The notes under the pieces were generated by a model. It was not told where the DNA came from. It did no database searches and was given only the letters and a program-made list of their open reading frames with translations. This document shows, piece by piece, positions 45,117 to 56,448 of a stretch of 64,000 nt of DNA (position 1 is its first letter; every line of letters begins with the position of its first letter). The translations under genes were made by a program, and so were the position numbers. Source of the DNA: Prostheceraeus crozeri (taxonomy: Eukaryota; Platyhelminthes; Polycladida; Euryleptidae); assembly GCA_907163375.1 (NCBI GenBank), contig CAJQUW010016896.1, positions 62,001-126,000 of the forward strand, written 5' to 3'.

Positions 45117-46300
45117 AAGTGAAATGTAGACCTATCTCAGAATATCTCAAAAATACTAGGAATGCATGAACACACACATATAATATAACACTATCGCCTG
45201 TCTGATGATGGGCAATGCATATTGAGCGAAATCGATTGCAAACAAAAAATTATAAGTTTGACATCAAAAACTCTGAACTCTTTCCATCATTCACAAAATG
45301 AACACCTTCAGTCAATACTTCTACAAATTCGCAGCAGAATTATTAGTAGCATGACGTTAGCAGAACACTACCGAATGAAAGCCTGTTCATCAAGAGAGAA
45401 AAGCCTAGACTGTGCACCCAGAAGGATTATGTGATTTCTTTGTGCCTTTACTTTTAGCTTTCGTTGTCTTTATTGCATTTATTTCTATTTTCTAAGTTTT
45501 CGATATCTTATTAACTTTTGGCTTTTAAGATTGCATGATCTTATTGCTTAAATATTAACGAGCAGAGTGTCAGACACCGGTTGAATGTAGAGCTTTGTAA
45601 ATCACATGATATGATTGCAGACACGTGCATGACGCATGTGAATTCGCTTAACATCATTCCATCTCTCTTTGTTAGTTCATTGCCTTGTGCATCCTTGAAG
45701 AGAATGGCCGAAAACGTTCGGGTGAATTTTCTTGTTTTGAATTTTCTCTACAAACTGATATCAGGGACAAGTTGCTTCAAATATTTCTTCTAAATTCATT
45801 TGAAATCGACGTTTTCCAGACGTTTCCCATGTACTAAAATCACGGATTTAGTTAAAAGAAACTTAATAGCAGTAAAGTGCACCAAATAAAGGGTAAAACA
45901 GGTCCTGAATGTTCCATGCAAAAAGCGTTGCGATGCTAGTCTAGTCATACGTAGAGATGAATCATTTTGAATTTTTATCAATTGTTTCTGACAAGATTCT
46001 ATTAGGCTACTTGTTACTCGTAGAAGTAATATTGGTGACCGAAAGATACAGCAAGAAGTTTATTTCATGTGATTACATAAACTTTTTCATTCCAAGCAAA
46101 ATCACATCGATAATCAGTATTATTAAAATAACAGAGACGCAGATGAACCGATCCATTCCCTAGCCAATGATGGCATGAGAGGACAAAACCTACCCTTGTA
46201 TTATGTCGAAAGGGTCTGAAGTGACTCGTAATTACTTACTAGACCATAAGACTCCACTTTCATCCGTTATTTGCGGAAATTAATACAACATATAAGCCGA
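45117..46300. other. No recognisable gene
   Basis: Short open frames on both strands without domains or repeats. Confidence 0.45.
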
Positions 46301-46304
46301 TATT

Positions 46305-46372
46305 CCACGCTGGGATTCGAACCCAGGTATTCCAGTTGGCTACAATCTGGAATATTCCATCACAAGGCTACA
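46305..46372 (-). repeat. tRNA-like sequence (SINE head or tRNA relic)
   Basis: The minus strand has a perfect B box and T arm (CTGGGTTCGAATCCCAG), an A-box-like TAGCCTTGTGATGG and a hairpin TTCCAG...CTGGAA in the anticodon position. The anticodon loop would be 11 nt and there is no matching acceptor stem, so it is not a working tRNA. It is probably the Pol III promoter head of a SINE whose body extends towards lower coordinates. Confidence 0.6.
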
Positions 46373-47945
46373 ATCAGCTGCAAAGTGCATGGTTGTATGT
46401 CGCAGTCAACCAGAGACGAGATTGTAACATCGCCAAGGACTACTTAGAATTTGAAAAGCATGAACAGATGAGATCAGCGCTTCTTCCATAGTGGAAAGCA
46501 AACTCTGGCCTGGATTTTTAGAAACACAACCGGTCTCTCGTTCGTAAGGTTATTTTCCTTGTCGTCCTCTAGAGTTTGATATTTCTATATACAATACATG
46601 TATTGCGTTGATGCGCAATCGAGTATAATTTGTGCGTTTTACAATCAAAGCTATCATGGCGAACGCTAAAATCATTTTTTCTGCGAGATATGACAGAATT
46701 CTACAAGCATTTTATTGCCGAGATAATTTATGGAAATTCCCTTAGCGGGTGCGCGTCATAATTACGGTTTGAATAGCAGGCACGCGCTTGCATGTTTCGA
46801 ATTATGAATACGTAGCATCTAAAAGTATGAAAATATGCATGTTCACTTGCAGATACACATCAAAAATTGAATTCACTTGGTGGCTTTGTACATAAGCTTT
46901 TGAATGCTGATACGCCTTTGTTCTGAACATACACATTTCATTAATATGACACTCATATGACATTTGAGTGAATCTTGATAATGCAAAATGTAATAATTGA
47001 CTGTTCAATCACAATTTGCGCGCATATTCAAATGGCTCCACAGAATTCGGGCCTTCAAAGAATCGACTGACGGGTCCGAACCGAAAACCCATTATGGGCT
47101 CTTCTATCCAGGCTTGGCGAAAAAATACTTAGTATACGTACTCATACATGACAATATGCGAGAATAGATCTTTTACCAGCATTCATAATCATTATGACAA
47201 AATAGTCTATCGGAGAATTCAGTTGTTTTTAATCATTGGAATGATAAAAAGAAGTCATTTGAATTTAGAATAGTAGTTTAATGCACAATGCGCATGTAGA
47301 GTGAAGTTTATTGAAATAAACGAAATCTTGTTTTTCGATCAGTCACCAAATTTGAATGAAAATCAACAAAAATCTTCAAAAGTCCACTAATCGGCAAATA
47401 ATCGGCCAATTACCGATTATCACTCTGCGGTGTAATAATTTACTACTTTAGACAACAAAACGGAAACGGAATTATTTTAGCTTCCAGCATAATGAACTTT
47501 CACAACAGATTCACTCAGACGTGGAATACGACACATCTGACTAGCCAACAAAGCAAATATACTTCCCGGTGGAATGTGAGCAAACTTATACAGAAACTCC
47601 ACGTGCCGGTACCTAAAATATTTATTATCGCAATCAACCACACGTCGATTAAAATCGCAAAATCCTGATCCCATAATGCATTCACGATTCAAATTCAAAA
47701 TACTGACTCCTTAAAGTTGATGGATCATTTCATACAGTGGCGGTTGTACTATTTTATGATGCTTTTGAAAATTATGAGAAATGAGTATAAGATAAGAAGC
47801 GGCAAATAGTTTCAAATAGAGATAAGATGAAGACAAATAATAATTAAAAAAGAAAGTTTTGAATCGGCTGAAAAATGGCGGAGATATTGCTCATCAAAGT
47901 TGGTAGCGGTCGTACTTCGATGAAATTTATATTTTCAACTTTCTA
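46373..47945. other. No recognisable gene
   Basis: AT-rich sequence without domain-bearing frames. No repeat boundaries found. Confidence 0.45.
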
Positions 47946-47953
47946 ACTTTAAT

Positions 47954-50581
47954 TAGAGGTGGGCTATACATTGTCGAAAAAATGTCATATGTTCAAATCC
48001 ATTTGAACACCAGCTTGTTTCAAATGAGTAGTGTCTCCTGATCATTTTGGTATTAATTTTATTGAAATCCGTGGTGTGGACGAAAACAAACATGTTAAGT
48101 CACTGTCAACATTTTCGCGGCTGATGTATTCTGCGACAGTTCGCAGCAAGCAATGGCTCTCAACAGGAAGGAGCTTCAACTTTCAGTTGGTTGACTATAC
48201 AAAAGATCTGCGGATTCCTAGCGTATAAATTAGTATCATTCATGTTTTCCTTGAATAGTTAAATGAAAAGGTCCTAGAATTCGTAAAATTTCAGCCCGCG
48301 GGTTTTCATTTTCATTTTCTTAGGTACCTCCACTGATACTATGTGCATGTCAGTGTCTGAATTTTTTCAACCCCCTCCCTCCCACCAACAATGTTTATAT
48401 AATCACTGCATCATAGTTTTTAAAATTTGGTTTCTGAAATCACAATCATGCTTACTTCTAACTACGTGAAGATATGCGCACACAAAGGCTTATTATAGGT
48501 TGGTGGTGAAGATAGTCCCGAAACTCTGTCCACGGGAAAGTGATATTCGAATGGCAGGAACGTTCACAGCAACGTTTAAAACGCATGTTTCTGTTACAAA
48601 AAATGCAGATCTTCTAAATAGATCATCCAGAAGAATGCCATCCATGAATTTTTACTCGGCATTGAGTAATAAATTTATAAATGACCATGTTATATGCTTA
48701 TCAAAATATAAAAGATATTAGATGAGCTCTCTTATGAGTACCGATCTGAAGTGCAGATTTAACAGGGAAGAGAAGTACAAATCCCTAGAATTGGCGAGTC
48801 AAACACTCCGCTTTCGTAGACTTTTTAAAGAAAATGTCCGATCCCAACATCTTCGGTAAGGATGAAATTATTTCCATTTCGTCAGTCAATCGGGAACCAG
48901 GGAAGTTTGATAATGTTGACACATTTGAGGGAAACTGCGAGGGAGAGTTGCAAGCTGCACTTTATAAACTTGTAATCCTATCAGAGTCACACTGTGTTCG
49001 ACTGAAAGTGCTGCATAAGTTATGAATGATCCCACTCTGAGTCTTCATCGGTAGCCTAATATAAAAATCGAGCTCCACATAGAACATAGGAGCATTGACA
49101 TAATCAAAAGCGGCAATAAACCGAAGAAAATATCTTCTTTCAATTTCTTTCAAGTAATGACCTGAAGAGGTTGTGTAGCACTAGCATGAAAGCTGAAGAA
49201 TATATGATTCATATTGGTGCACAAATGCAAGGCGTGGGAAGTTCCTATATCACTATTGATCTGATGAAATAGTGAAGACCCTACCCATTGGTGTAGATGT
49301 CAAGCTTAAATTGTGAACCGAAGTAGCATAGAATAATTACCAACCGCTCCCTCTTATACAGACTTAACCGAAATTCGATATCACAATTTATGCACAACAT
49401 TCTACTAATTATGACAATTGACCCAAGCAATGCGCCTTCTCTTCCGGAGATGCCTAGCGAAGACCAATGCAGATACAGTGGATGAAAATAAGCCTTTCAT
49501 TGAGCATGAAGCAAAAGGGGTCTTCGTACAAAACGATATCATGAAAGATATCGTGAACGTTCCTAGCAACTCCCTAACCTCAGCAGCTGCCTGAAATTTT
49601 ATCTGGCTAACCAGTTGCCTCTTTTATTAACAAAATATTTGGAAGATGTCCTGACTAGTTATAGTAAAATAATTGGAATTGGAAAGAAACAAATATTTCT
49701 AAGATTTTAATTATTAATTCTCATCTACACTGTAGATGAACCGAATGTTTCGATTACAATCCAACAATCATCTTCAGGTTCACAAGACTAAGGTTAGGAG
49801 GTGTTTAAAATAGGAGGAATTTGAAAATGATATTTACAATGAGATGATATGACATGATGCAAAATAGGCCTACTTAAGCCTACTTCCACTATACCGCAAG
49901 TGACAATTGATTTTCTGGCGATAATTTTCATAGGCATGGATTTTAGATATTACTAAGATAGTTCCTAAGACATCAAATAAATTTCGTTTCATGACTTTCC
50001 CTATAACATTTTCATCAAAAACTGAGTTTCAAAACTCTTTCATCTTGTGAGAAGACTATTTTAGAAAGGAACCTTGTTTTGCCGAGTAGGATACTAATGA
50101 AAAGCGTCGACGGAATGTAGACACAGAATAGCCAACTGTATCAGTGATCACGCGGATGGATCATTTGCAGCATTCGATTGACCCATTCGATGCCATGATG
50201 AGATGGAGACATCTCACACACTGCATTTCAGAATGTGAACATTGCTCAGATGATCCAATGCGTTATTATAGGAGTATTTGACCCTAGTAAACTGGTTTTG
50301 ACGTTTATGTCTGATAATTTATTCGTGACTGATGCTTTGTGTGTCTTCTTTGTTGTACTTTAACTCTCCATAAGTCTGGTATAAATAATATAATAAACAC
50401 TTTCATATTGGGCATTATGTAGCTATTTTTAGCAACTTAACCTTAATTTTTTGAATGGGCCGCACCTATTCAATTTTGATCAAATTAATGCCATAGTACT
50501 CAGAAAACTCAGCTTTACAAAATGAGCTGGTGTTGAAACTTGAAAGCGATTTGAAATACTTCGATTTTGTAGCCCACCTCT
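47954..50581. mobile_element. 2.6-kb TIR element, TAGAGGTGGGCTA ends
   Basis: The left end TAGAGGTGGGCTATACATTG and the right end (reverse complement TAGAGGTGGGCTACAAAATC) are inverted repeats whose similarity extends about 70 bp (both arms share GAACACCAGCT / CAACACCAGCT). Flanks are ACTTTAAT (47946-47953 and 50582-50589), a perfect 8-bp duplication. The long interior has only short frames and no transposase I can recognise. An 8-bp duplication is compatible with hAT or P. Confidence 0.85.
49741..49785 (-). other. Penelope-like terminal motif
   Basis: The minus strand reads CCTGAAGATGATTGTTGGAT followed by TGTAATCGAAACATTCGG. A stem-forming block between GATGA and CGAAAC is typical of Penelope-like element long repeats, where it is a hammerhead-ribozyme relic. 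No Penelope coding sequence is adjacent, so this is a fragment or chance similarity. Confidence 0.35.
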
Positions 50582-50893
50582 ACTTTAATTTGATTTTTTA
50601 TCGCAACTACGGAATATATTAAATAACGCTAATCAACACCTTTTAAGTAACTGTTTTCAATCAACAGTAGCAATATTTTCACGTTCAGAGTTTTCCATAT
50701 CTTCTGTAATCCTTTGTTTGTACGACAACGGTCGCACTATCATAGCTTTATCAATTAAAAATTCTTTTACTTAACTTGCCTCTTATTTACATGCACACAA
50801 TGAGTTATAAAAGTAAACAAAATTGTGAGAACGTGCAAAAACTTGTGATATATATGTGATAACGTCAAAGTTGTTGAAGACTGGACAGAGTAA

Positions 50894-51127
50894 TTAAGTC
50901 TGAGCCGGGACTTGATCATATTCTAAAACTTGGTGAAGCCAATTGTCGATCACTGGTGAGGTCACGATCCACACATCTTCCAATGCGAACTCGCAGGTGT
51001 CATCCTTCGAAGGGAAAATAAAAGTAGTTTGAGAGCATCGCTTCTGTTTCAAGAATGACCCTTTGTAATCTCCGTTGTCGCATAGCTTCCGCCCTATGCC
51101 TAGATGTAGGGCAGCATCATCTCCCAT
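50894..51127 (-). CDS. Possible exon or small ORF, unclassified
   Basis: This 77-codon reverse frame has protein-like composition (GIGRKLCDNGDYKGSFLKQK, then FALEDVWIVTSP) and ends VPAQT before a stop. GDYKGS with a later ALEDVW weakly recalls the end of TLDc domains, but this is not secure. An AG acceptor-like site (GGGAACTTAG) precedes the ATG and an in-frame stop lies 24 nt upstream. It could be a last exon, a transposon relic or chance. Confidence 0.3.
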   Translation of the reverse strand: MGDDAALHLGIGRKLCDNGDYKGSFLKQKRCSQTTFIFPSKDDTCEFALEDVWIVTSPVIDNWLHQVLEYDQVPAQT

Positions 51128-51655
51128 AATTCTAAGTTCCCAACATCATAATCACCAACTAATGGGGTGCTGCCAGGGATACACGTCGTTGATGAGACTG
51201 CTACGGAAGATAGACAGTTGACAGATCCTTCAGCCACTTGGAAAATTAAGTAGGCCTAGCTGTATTTTCTTGGAAAATTTGCTAAATCTGATTCCTTGGA
51301 AAAACACAGAACTAAAATAACAGTCAATCGTATCATAAAGCAGCTTCAGATTGCAAATCAAGGGAAACTTCCACATTCGAGAATGTAATGGGTTCCTACG
51401 AGTGACAAATTCTGTGGCATGGAGTTCATATCATTCTTAGTAACCCATGAACGTTGTTAAAATGTAAGAAAAGCTAATTTCATCGCGTACGATAACATCA
51501 ACATTTCAACAATGCCTACTGTAGAGTAAGACAGGAAGACATCGGTCGCGGTGCTATGCAGACATTTTTCGATCACAATTAGCAACTCGCACGTATCATT
51601 CGAAGTTATGATTCATAATTCGAACGTCCCCTTCAGTCAAATACAAATCCTGATT
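51128..51655. other. No recognisable gene
   Basis: Possible upstream intron of the candidate exon at 50894-51127; nothing else seen. Confidence 0.35.
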
Positions 51656-51659
51656 TCGT

Positions 51660-52160
51660 ACGTGTAGCGTTATTACGCTTCAGCTGTAACGTCATTACGC
51701 TTCCTTTGTAGAGATTGCTACTAGAGTAATGCTCGAATTCAATTCCAACAACTTTTGTGATGCTGATGTGATCTTCAATTTTCATTTCATGGAATAATGG
51801 CATCAATCAAATCTTTCAATTCGCAGACTTTTTCAGATAAGTAACCACTACTAGATCTTCATTGTCAATTCGTGTAACGTTAATACGTTTGACCCTAATA
51901 AATTATTGCGTTACAAAGAAAGAATCGTAAAGACAATTAAGCATGCCAACATTAATTTCAGGGAATCTGCTGACCATTTGGTCCGGTAGATCGATACCAA
52001 CCTGCTAACAACTACTACATAAATGTTATTGAAATGTAGTAAATGCGTGCGATGCAACGTTATTACGCACAGAATTGCTCAATTATACTTCTCATGTCTA
52101 GCATGATCATGATACCATGTAAAGGCTATTATCCACCACCCGATCTTCGGACTAGTGTAA
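51660..52160. repeat. Cluster of CGTTATTACGC-like motifs
   Basis: Related words occur at about 51668 (GTAGCGTTATTACGCTT), 51688 (GTAACGTCATTACGCTT), 51874 (GTAACGTTAATACGTTT), 51903 (ATTATTGCGTTAC, reverse sense), 52059 (GCAACGTTATTACGCAC) and 52155 (GTAATGCAATAAG, weak). Spacing is irregular, so it is not a simple tandem array. It could be subterminal repeats of a lost element or a binding-site cluster. Confidence 0.5.
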
Positions 52161-52405
52161 TGCAATAAGTTTCCAGGTGCTAAAAACGCAACGAACGTTT
52201 TGGTCTCACTTCATCAATCTGAAACTGATAAAACATTTTGGTCCTTCAACGTTCAGTGCCTTCTTCCGGCCGGTGTGCAGGGAAACATGAGCTGACGTTG
52301 GAATTAAATGACTCCTACATAGCTGCCTTTGTATCCATTGCATTAATGTTCGCCACAGTCAGTGGATGAAAGTATTATCATCGTTGGTTAATTACAGAAT
52401 TAAAA
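52161..52405. other. Possible Penelope-like remnant
   Basis: The minus strand around 52188-52280 reads GAAGAAGGCACTGAACGTTG and TGATGAAGTGAGACCAAAAC, two GATGAAG...AAACGTT-like blocks of the kind found in Penelope-like repeats. No coding part is present. Confidence 0.35.
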
Positions 52406-55400
52406 ACATTGCCGACTATTTATTCAATGCCATGTGGTGACTGAAGTTGCATAGTGACAAGGTGAGGTTGAATTATCTTTTATCTTGCAGCTTATTACAG
52501 AATAATCAACTGATCATCGTTTCACTGAGGTTCTAACTGATTCTCACATATAGCCAAAAATCGATTTTCGATGGTTCATATAAACTACAACTCAAAGCCG
52601 TTGCTTACACTGATTTTGTAACTTTGTAATTGAAATCACAGTTTTGTGTTTTGTTTAAAAATATTAGAATTAATAAGTGAACGCATTTACCCGCATTTGC
52701 CACGGTATTTAGGCACTCAAATTTAGCGACATATTTTACCATGTTTCCGCATATCTTTTTCACATGGATAGTTTTGATAAGGAACTGGGGCCAAAGAAAA
52801 TATCTTCCTTTTTGTATCATGAATATGTCATGAGTGGCTAACTAAGTATTTCGTGATATTGATCACCTTAGTGGCTGCTTTAACAAACATCGAGGTGATA
52901 GGAAGTTAGAAAAGAATAGTTGAACGGTACAATGTATTAAAAGGTAAAGTTCATGGTCTTTTATGTGAAGCATAGTTAAACTGAATCTACTTGTAAGATT
53001 GCATATCTATCACCAAGAATGTAGATTTGTAGCAACCTGGACATTTTCAAATGTTTTGTATTGGTTCAAACCACCGTTATGAATGTGTTCAATTTTTGAC
53101 TCAATTTTTGAATGTGATAAATGTGATATATAATCCTGAGCGGGCCTATATCGGCTCAGACTTGGTTTTTGGTAATATTGCGGTGCATGCTGTACGTTTC
53201 AGTGAAAGAATACAAGCTTTATGGCATAATCACTCAGAAATTCCTGGTGTTAAAATTGGTGAAGTCCAACGACGGTACAGATGTGTGCAAATGGCTAAAT
53301 AAATTTAAGAAATTGAAGGCGTTGCAGAAGATAGAGGAAGAAACACATGCAATTAATTCCATACTTCTCGGAAGGTGATGTGTGTGACTTATACGCTCAT
53401 ATGGGAGATGATGTGACAGCCTCCAGCGAGTTATTGGAAGGAGCTTTCAAAAAGACTTTGAGTATAGACTCTTTTGACGCATTTGAGGCCTTCAGAAGCA
53501 AGATGTGGGACGGAACTGAAACAGTAGATGCATACTTGGCGGCAATTCAGCGATTAGCTTCAAACTGTTGCATCGAAGGTACCAGCTTCGTAATTCACTC
53601 CTTTTCTTACGGGACTGGCAGAGAAAGCACTCATCAATTAAGAACTCGAGTAAAGTTGAATGAAGGCAAGTTGCCTGATCTGTCGGATACGGCCAGAGTT
53701 ATTTTAAAAGAACAAAGGGAAAGAAATATGGCGCTTCAAAGGGAAAGAAACATGAACAAAGGGAGGTTTCAAAGTGAGAACTTCAGAAATGGGAAGCAGA
53801 GCTTCAAATGCTTGAAATGCGGATTAAACGGTCACACAGCGAAATATCGTCGTTTCAGTGATGAGATTCGACGATGTTTCAGGTGCAAAGAAAACGGTCA
53901 CATAGCGAAGGATTGTAAGTCGCGTTCGTCGAGAAACGCACACGGGATGTCACTGGCGCATGTGGCTCCCTAACTTTCATAAAGGAGTTCCCAGTTATCA
54001 GAATTCCAGTGAATGGCAAGGAAGTCAGAGCATTGATTGATAGCGGACCAACGGGGTCAATCATTTTGAAGGATATGCAAAGTGACAGTAAATTCAGGCT
54101 GTTGAGAAGTTTCAAGACAATCGAATTGGTTGGGGCAATAAAATTCGGAGCGTGTGTGAATTAGGCCTATTCATTCCATTAGAAACAGAAGGGATCGTGA
54201 GACTTAAAGGGGTGATGGTAGGGATTAAACCAAAATCATCGGGATTACGATCCCGGGATTGAAATTAGGAATTTCAGGCTTGTGACTGATAACAACAAAA
54301 TGACATAATAGAGATATTCTTGTGTGAATTTTGACATATGTTCAACATGCAACTTCAAGGCTATTTCTAACATATCAATGATCAAGTTTGTGTTCAATTC
54401 GTGTGTGTATGCCTTATTCTCCCACCACGTCACATGAAAATGAAGCCCGCTGTATGTTTCACAAACATTTTCTGCCATACAGATCAATGGATTTCTTTCT
54501 CAGGCGTCACGTTACAGCCAACATGCAGTCAACGTACGAGATAGCGGCTTTAGGGAAGTATTTAAATATATGAGTAGGCTATTAAGATGTACCGGTACTG
54601 CACATGAAATTACGATTGACGATATGTAGAATTACTACACAAATAATCGCTAAACATCTATTGACATCTGATGCTTAAATATCGCCAGGATGTCAACTGA
54701 ATTTTTCAAAAAAATAAGGGAATATAGGACAGGATTTTCAAAAAATATAGACCAAATTGTATAGGATACGATGTATTGACCAAAAGCATGTGATATAGGA
54801 TATGTGAGTTAAATTGCAGGCCTATACCGACCTATATTACATAAGTAATTAAGCCGTGAAAGCTTACATAAAAAAATGAGATATTTACATATACATGCAA
54901 ATTATATCTAAATGCTATGGATGAAACTTAAACCTTTACAAAATTTAAAGAAGTAACATATTTTGTATTTCATTCATTGCGTTTTTTGTTTATTTTTTGA
55001 TGCCCTTACAGCCATCCAGTTCCACCACATTTCATTCATTTATTGTTGATATTTTTGGAGTTAATGATTTGCTATAATTTGGCGAAACACACCTTTGAAA
55101 ATCGACTACGAAATCTTGGTAGGTATAAAATCATGAAAATGAACTCAATTAATCATTATAACAAGTACTTTAGAAAAACAAACTTCGTAAAAACTTCTTG
55201 AAAAGAATATTCAATACTTGAAAAGGCCAATTGCTTATCATGGGTACACAATTAACAAAAACAATCAATAGAAGTCTTTCAAAAATAGATAACTGCTGAT
55301 AGATGGTATAGCAGTATGGAAGATTTAATTGTATCAATCGTATTTTGTTGCTAGTCTTTATCTTTTTCATCGTTTTCGGTCGACTAGTTTTCTGTGTTTC

Positions 55401-55761
55401 TGGCGTAATTTTTCTAATGCTTCAGTGCATTCTTTTGCATTTTTTTATCATGTCTCAATCATCAATTGAGCCGTGGCGGCATGTTGTAAATCACCTTCCT
55501 CTATAGCAAGTTTCTATTTGTTGTTTCCATCATTTAAAAGTTCCTGTGCTGATAAAAGTACGTTGTTCGTGTTTTTCTCTTTACTGATCAATGCTTCTTC
55601 CTTCTCCACGAGACTTATCTTCTGGCTTTTCATTTGATCACGCTCTTTCTCCAAAAATCGCTCGTTTGCATTTTCCTTTTCTATTCTTTCCTTCTCCTCT
55701 TCTTCTCTTTTGTGTTCAATTTCTAGTCTCCTTATGTACTCAGAATGAGCACATCTAGCAG

Positions 55762-56231
55762 CTAGGTGATGGCAGCAAACGGGAGGATCATGATTATAGG
55801 CTGTACTCGTAATCGAGAAACGCACTCTCTTGAATTTCTGCTGATCTGTTAGTTAAAAAGGTAAAGAAAAAACGATCTTTTACTCAACGTTTCGGGTCCA
55901 GACCCTTCTTCATAGAGTATAAAACAGGCGCATATGACATGCTACTTCGACATATATATGTAAAAGCTGAATAAAATCTACATGGCGCGACCTGTGTTCT
56001 CTTGCAAGCCAGCGAGCTCATGACGACGATTCACAGATGGACATCTGTCCTGAATCATGCGAGCTTCTATCAAAGCAGTGTCAACCGTACTTCGCGCTCT
56101 CTGAAGGATATTCACATTGAAATCATCAAGGTCAACAGCAGTACAATCACGAAGATGCACACTCAATTCACTCTTACTGTCCTTATTCATAATACTCCGC
56201 TTATGTTCTTGTAGATTTTTATTCAGCTTTT

Positions 56232-56297
<66 letters not shown>

Positions 56298-56448
56298 AAG
56301 TAGCATGTCATATGCGCCCGTTTTATACTCTATGAAGAAGGGTCTGGACCCGAAACGTCGAGTAAAAGATCGTTTTTTCTTTACCTTTTTAACTAACAGA
56401 TCTGCAGAAATTCAAGGGAGTGCGTTTCTCGATTACGAGTACAGCCTA
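55762..56448 (-). mobile_element. Penelope-like element fragment with inverted terminal copies
   Basis: The insertion is flanked by ACATCTAGCAGC at 55750-55761 and 56449-56460, a 12-bp target duplication in the host gene. Its ends carry two nearly identical inverted copies of a 160-bp segment (55796-55955 and 56292-56451). Between them the minus strand (about 56220-55978) reads KNLQEHKRSIMNKDSKSELS, HLRDCTAVDLDDFNVNIL, IEARMIQDRCPSVNRRHEL, matching the GIY-YIG endonuclease domain of Penelope-like elements. Each inverted copy holds GAAGAAGGGTCTGGACCCGA followed by AACGT, like the hammerhead-type motif of Penelope repeats. The reverse transcriptase is missing. Confidence 0.82.
56233..56295. repeat. 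(CA)16 (TA)n microsatellite
   Basis: CA repeats at 56233-56264 run directly into TA repeats to about 56295, at the start of the Penelope-like right inverted copy. A separate (TA)n lies at 57143-57161. Confidence 0.95.

Noticed and set aside
46305-46372. Functional second tRNA gene
   Set aside because: There is no matching acceptor stem and the anticodon loop is too long; only promoter boxes are convincing.
55514-55825. Independent coiled-coil protein gene
   Set aside because: It continues the hAT-like gene remnant across the Penelope-like insertion and is not a separate gene.
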